Of a stretch of 64,000 nucleotides of DNA, positions 62,160 through 64,000 are shown in pieces. Position 1 is the stretch's first letter; the number at the start of each line of letters is the position of its first letter. This DNA is from Lewinellaceae bacterium (GTDB lineage: Bacteria; Bacteroidota; Bacteroidia; Chitinophagales; Saprospiraceae), in NCBI GenBank assembly GCA_020636435.1, contig JACJXX010000001.1, forward strand, positions 3,303,001 through 3,367,000. Direction: 5' to 3'. The notes under the pieces were generated by a model. The model searched no databases, was not told the DNA's origin, and saw only the letters and a program-made list of their open reading frames with translations. A program made the translations under genes and the position numbers.

Positions 62160-62226
62160 AGGCTCTTGGTTGAACCAAGACTTTGCAAGTTTACCACCAG
62201 CTTTTGGTTAGAAAAACTTGCCAAGC
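62160..62226. terminator. Hairpin region between convergent genes
   Basis: CTTGGTTGAACCAAG (small stem) is followed by GCAAGTTT (62185-62192) pairing with AAACTTGC (62214-62221). The outer AGGCT/AGCCT could close the whole. No long T tract; likely the right boundary of the low-GC segment. Confidence 0.45.
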
Positions 62227-62230
62227 CTCA

Positions 62231-64000
62231 CTAACCCAACGCCCCCCACAACACCTCCACCGGATGCAGCGCCTCCCGCCCCGCCCCATCCCGAATCTGA
62301 TGCCGGCAACTGGTGCCGGGCGCAGCGATGACAGCCTCCGGTGACGCCTTGCGCACCGCCGGGAACAACACCTCCTCCCCCACTTTCATACTCACCTCGT
62401 AGTGCTCTGCCTCGTAGCCGAACGAGCCGGCCATGCCGCAGCAGCCGGAGGGGATCACCTCCACGGTATAGTTTTCAGGCAAGCTGAGGGCAAAAGCAGA
62501 GACGCCCACGCTGGCCAGCGACTTCTGGTGGCAATGGCCGTGCAGCAGGATATGCCGAGGCTCGGTAGTGAACTGCTCCGCCCGGATACGGCCCGCCTCG
62601 ATCTCGCGGGCCAGGAATTCTTCCACCATCAGGGCGTTCTGCCCCAGGACACGGGCCGTTTCCCGGTGCTCCGGGCGTACCAGGCGGGGGTATTCATCCC
62701 GGAAGCCGAGGATAGCGGAGGGCTCGACGCCGAGCAGGGGCGTGTCGGCGGAGACGATGTCTTTGAATAGCTCCACGTTTCTTTGCGCCATCCGTTGGGC
62801 TTCCGTCAGCATTCCTTTGGAAAAGTGAGCGCGGCCGCTCTCCTCGTGATCGATCATTCTTACCTCATAACCCAGGCGGCTCAACAGCTCGATGGCCTTG
62901 ATGCCGATAGTGGTATCGTTGTAGTTGGTAAATTCGTCGCAGAAGAACCACACGGCGCCCACCGGGCCGGTGGCGGGCAGCAACTTTGCCTGGTTTTTGG
63001 CAAACCAGCGGCGGAGGGTGGTGGAGTGAAGCAGGGGCAAAGCGCGCTCGGGCGCCACATTCAGGAAGCGCTTCATCAGCCCGCTGAAAAAGGCATTGCT
63101 CAGGAAGAAGTTGCTCAGGCCCGGCGCCAGGGCAGCCAGCCCGTTCAGCCTGCCGAAATTGGCAAAGGCGCGGGAGCGCAGCGGCACGCCGTTCGATTTA
63201 TAGTACTGGTGCAGGAACTCCGCTTTAAGGGTCGCCATATCCACGTTGGAGGGGCACTCGGCGGTGCAGCCCTTGCACGACAGGCAGAGGTCCATCGCTT
63301 CGTAGATTTCCGGATGGCCGAAGGGGTTGTCCTTCACGTTCATGGTCAGGAATTCGCGCAGGGTATTGGCGCGGCCCCGGGTGGTGTCCTTTTCGTCGCG
63401 GGTGGCGCGGTAGCTGGGGCACATGGTGCCGCCGGCGAAGCTGAGCTTGCGGCAGTCGCCCGAGCCGTTGCACTTCTCGGCGGCGCGCAGGATGCCCTGG
63501 GTGGCCGAGAAGTCGAAGACGGTGTCGAACTCGGGCGTCTCCTGGCCGGCCTGGTAGCGCAGGGAGCTGTTCATGGGCGGCGCGTCGACGATCTTGCCGG
63601 GGTTGAAGATGTTTTCGGGGTCCCATCTGTGTTTGACCGCTTTGAGCAGTTCGTAGTTCTGCTCCCCGACCATTAGCGGGATGAACTCGGCGCGCACCCG
63701 GCCGTCGCCGTGTTCGCCGCTCAGGGAGCCGTCGTACTTTTTGACCAGGCGGGCGACGGCTTCCGTGATGTCGTGGAAGAGCCGCTGGCCCTCGGCCTCC
63801 TTCAAGTTGAGGATGGGGCGCAGGTGCAGCTCGCCGGCGCCGGCGTGGGCGTAGTAGACCGCCTGCTGTTTAAACCCCGCCATCAGCTGGGTGAACTCCC
63901 GGATGTAGGCGGGCAGGTCCTGTATGTCGACCGCCGTATCTTCGATGCAGGCCACCGGCTTGGGGTCGCCCTCCATATTGCCCATGATGCCCAGGCCGGC
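62231..64000 (-). CDS. FAD-linked oxidase / 4Fe-4S oxidoreductase fusion (D-lactate/glycolate dehydrogenase-like), partial
   Basis: 590 residues visible; the frame is open to the window edge, so the N-terminal FAD-binding part is missing. Seen in order: end of a GlcD/Dld-type FAD-linked oxidase C-terminal domain (YYAHAGAGELHLRPIL, SGEHGDGRVRAEFIPLM, FNPGKIVD), an iron-sulfur domain with CNGSGDCRKLSFAGGTMCPS and CLSCKGCTAECPSNVDMATL (two 4Fe-4S Cys clusters), and two CCG-type domains (HGHCHQKSL, IPSGCCGMAGSFGYE). Such fusions oxidise 2-hydroxyacids such as D-lactate and pass electrons to quinone. GC-rich, in contrast to the preceding island. Confidence 0.9.
   Translation of the reverse strand, partial: AGLGIMGNMEGDPKPVACIEDTAVDIQDLPAYIREFTQLMAGFKQQAVYYAHAGAGELHLRPILNLKEAEGQRLFHDITEAVARLVKKYDGSLSGEHGDGRVRAEFIPLMVGEQNYELLKAVKHRWDPENIFNPGKIVDAPPMNSSLRYQAGQETPEFDTVFDFSATQGILRAAEKCNGSGDCRKLSFAGGTMCPSYRATRDEKDTTRGRANTLREFLTMNVKDNPFGHPEIYEAMDLCLSCKGCTAECPSNVDMATLKAEFLHQYYKSNGVPLRSRAFANFGRLNGLAALAPGLSNFFLSNAFFSGLMKRFLNVAPERALPLLHSTTLRRWFAKNQAKLLPATGPVGAVWFFCDEFTNYNDTTIGIKAIELLSRLGYEVRMIDHEESGRAHFSKGMLTEAQRMAQRNVELFKDIVSADTPLLGVEPSAILGFRDEYPRLVRPEHRETARVLGQNALMVEEFLAREIEAGRIRAEQFTTEPRHILLHGHCHQKSLASVGVSAFALSLPENYTVEVIPSGCCGMAGSFGYEAEHYEVSMKVGEEVLFPAVRKASPEAVIAAPGTSCRHQIRDGAGREALHPVEVLWGALG

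Overview
The window is about 54% GC and reads as chromosome from a Bacteroidota member, most likely Saprospiria/Saprospirales. Evidence: several proteins carry type IX secretion (T9SS) C-terminal sorting domains, there is an SprE/PorW-type T9SS lipoprotein, family-typical TonB and Rho with a disordered insert, a eukaryotic-type citrate synthase, and promoters of the Bacteroidota form TTG-N19/20-TAnnTTTG. Shine-Dalgarno sequences are mostly absent. No tRNA, rRNA, CRISPR array, integrase or intact transposase was seen. Layout, left to right: 1-1.2 kb holds gene debris (a gene end, a 186-bp MITE-like element, a broken T9SS-secreted propeller gene, a 79-bp direct repeat). 1.2-7.7 kb is a leftward peptide-transporter operon of two solute-binding lipoproteins and two permeases, both permeases with unusual insertions and with no ATPase gene. 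7.8-16.9 kb has an SDR epimerase, HAD phosphatase, M23 endopeptidase, SprE, DinB, CFA-type methyltransferase and UshA-type nucleotidase. 17.3-21.1 kb is a small lipoprotein coupled to a secreted, membrane-anchored TPR-CHAT protease-like protein. 21.4-28.3 kb has sucA, a SlyD-type isomerase, a TPR protein, a CoiA-like protein and a diheme cytochrome c. 29-31.5 kb is an hsp20-groES-groEL heat-shock cluster. 32-38.9 kb encodes envelope and T9SS-secreted proteins, one with two frameshifts. 39.5-53.2 kb is housekeeping: MscS channel, rho, serS, a Zn peptidase, frr, rpmH (L34), a TPR protein, tonB, vanZ, gcvH, citrate synthase, DUF3109. 53.2-53.6 kb contains a free-standing promoter-to-terminator unit with no credible ORF, a candidate structured ncRNA. 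53.8-55.5 kb is fused ftcD. From about 55.9 to 62.2 kb base composition becomes visibly more AT-rich: this is a defence-island-like segment with a leftward, translationally coupled zorA-zorB-HNH operon (Zorya type II-like) and a rightward set of an M41/FtsH-like stand-alone metalloprotease, a TIGR04255 protein and two unrecognised proteins. A GC-rich FAD/4Fe-4S oxidoreductase gene runs off the right edge. Intergenic space contains several short elements with terminal inverted repeats and no coding capacity: one pair of copies (111-296 and 39222-39380) and single elements near 9.3, 17.0, 24.4, 28.8, 32.8 and 53.7 kb. The best candidates for something undescribed are the rightward cassette beside the Zorya-like operon, the ncRNA candidate at 53245-53570, and the 23-bp perfect hairpin in front of ftcD. 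All calls rest on reading the sequence; no database search was possible.
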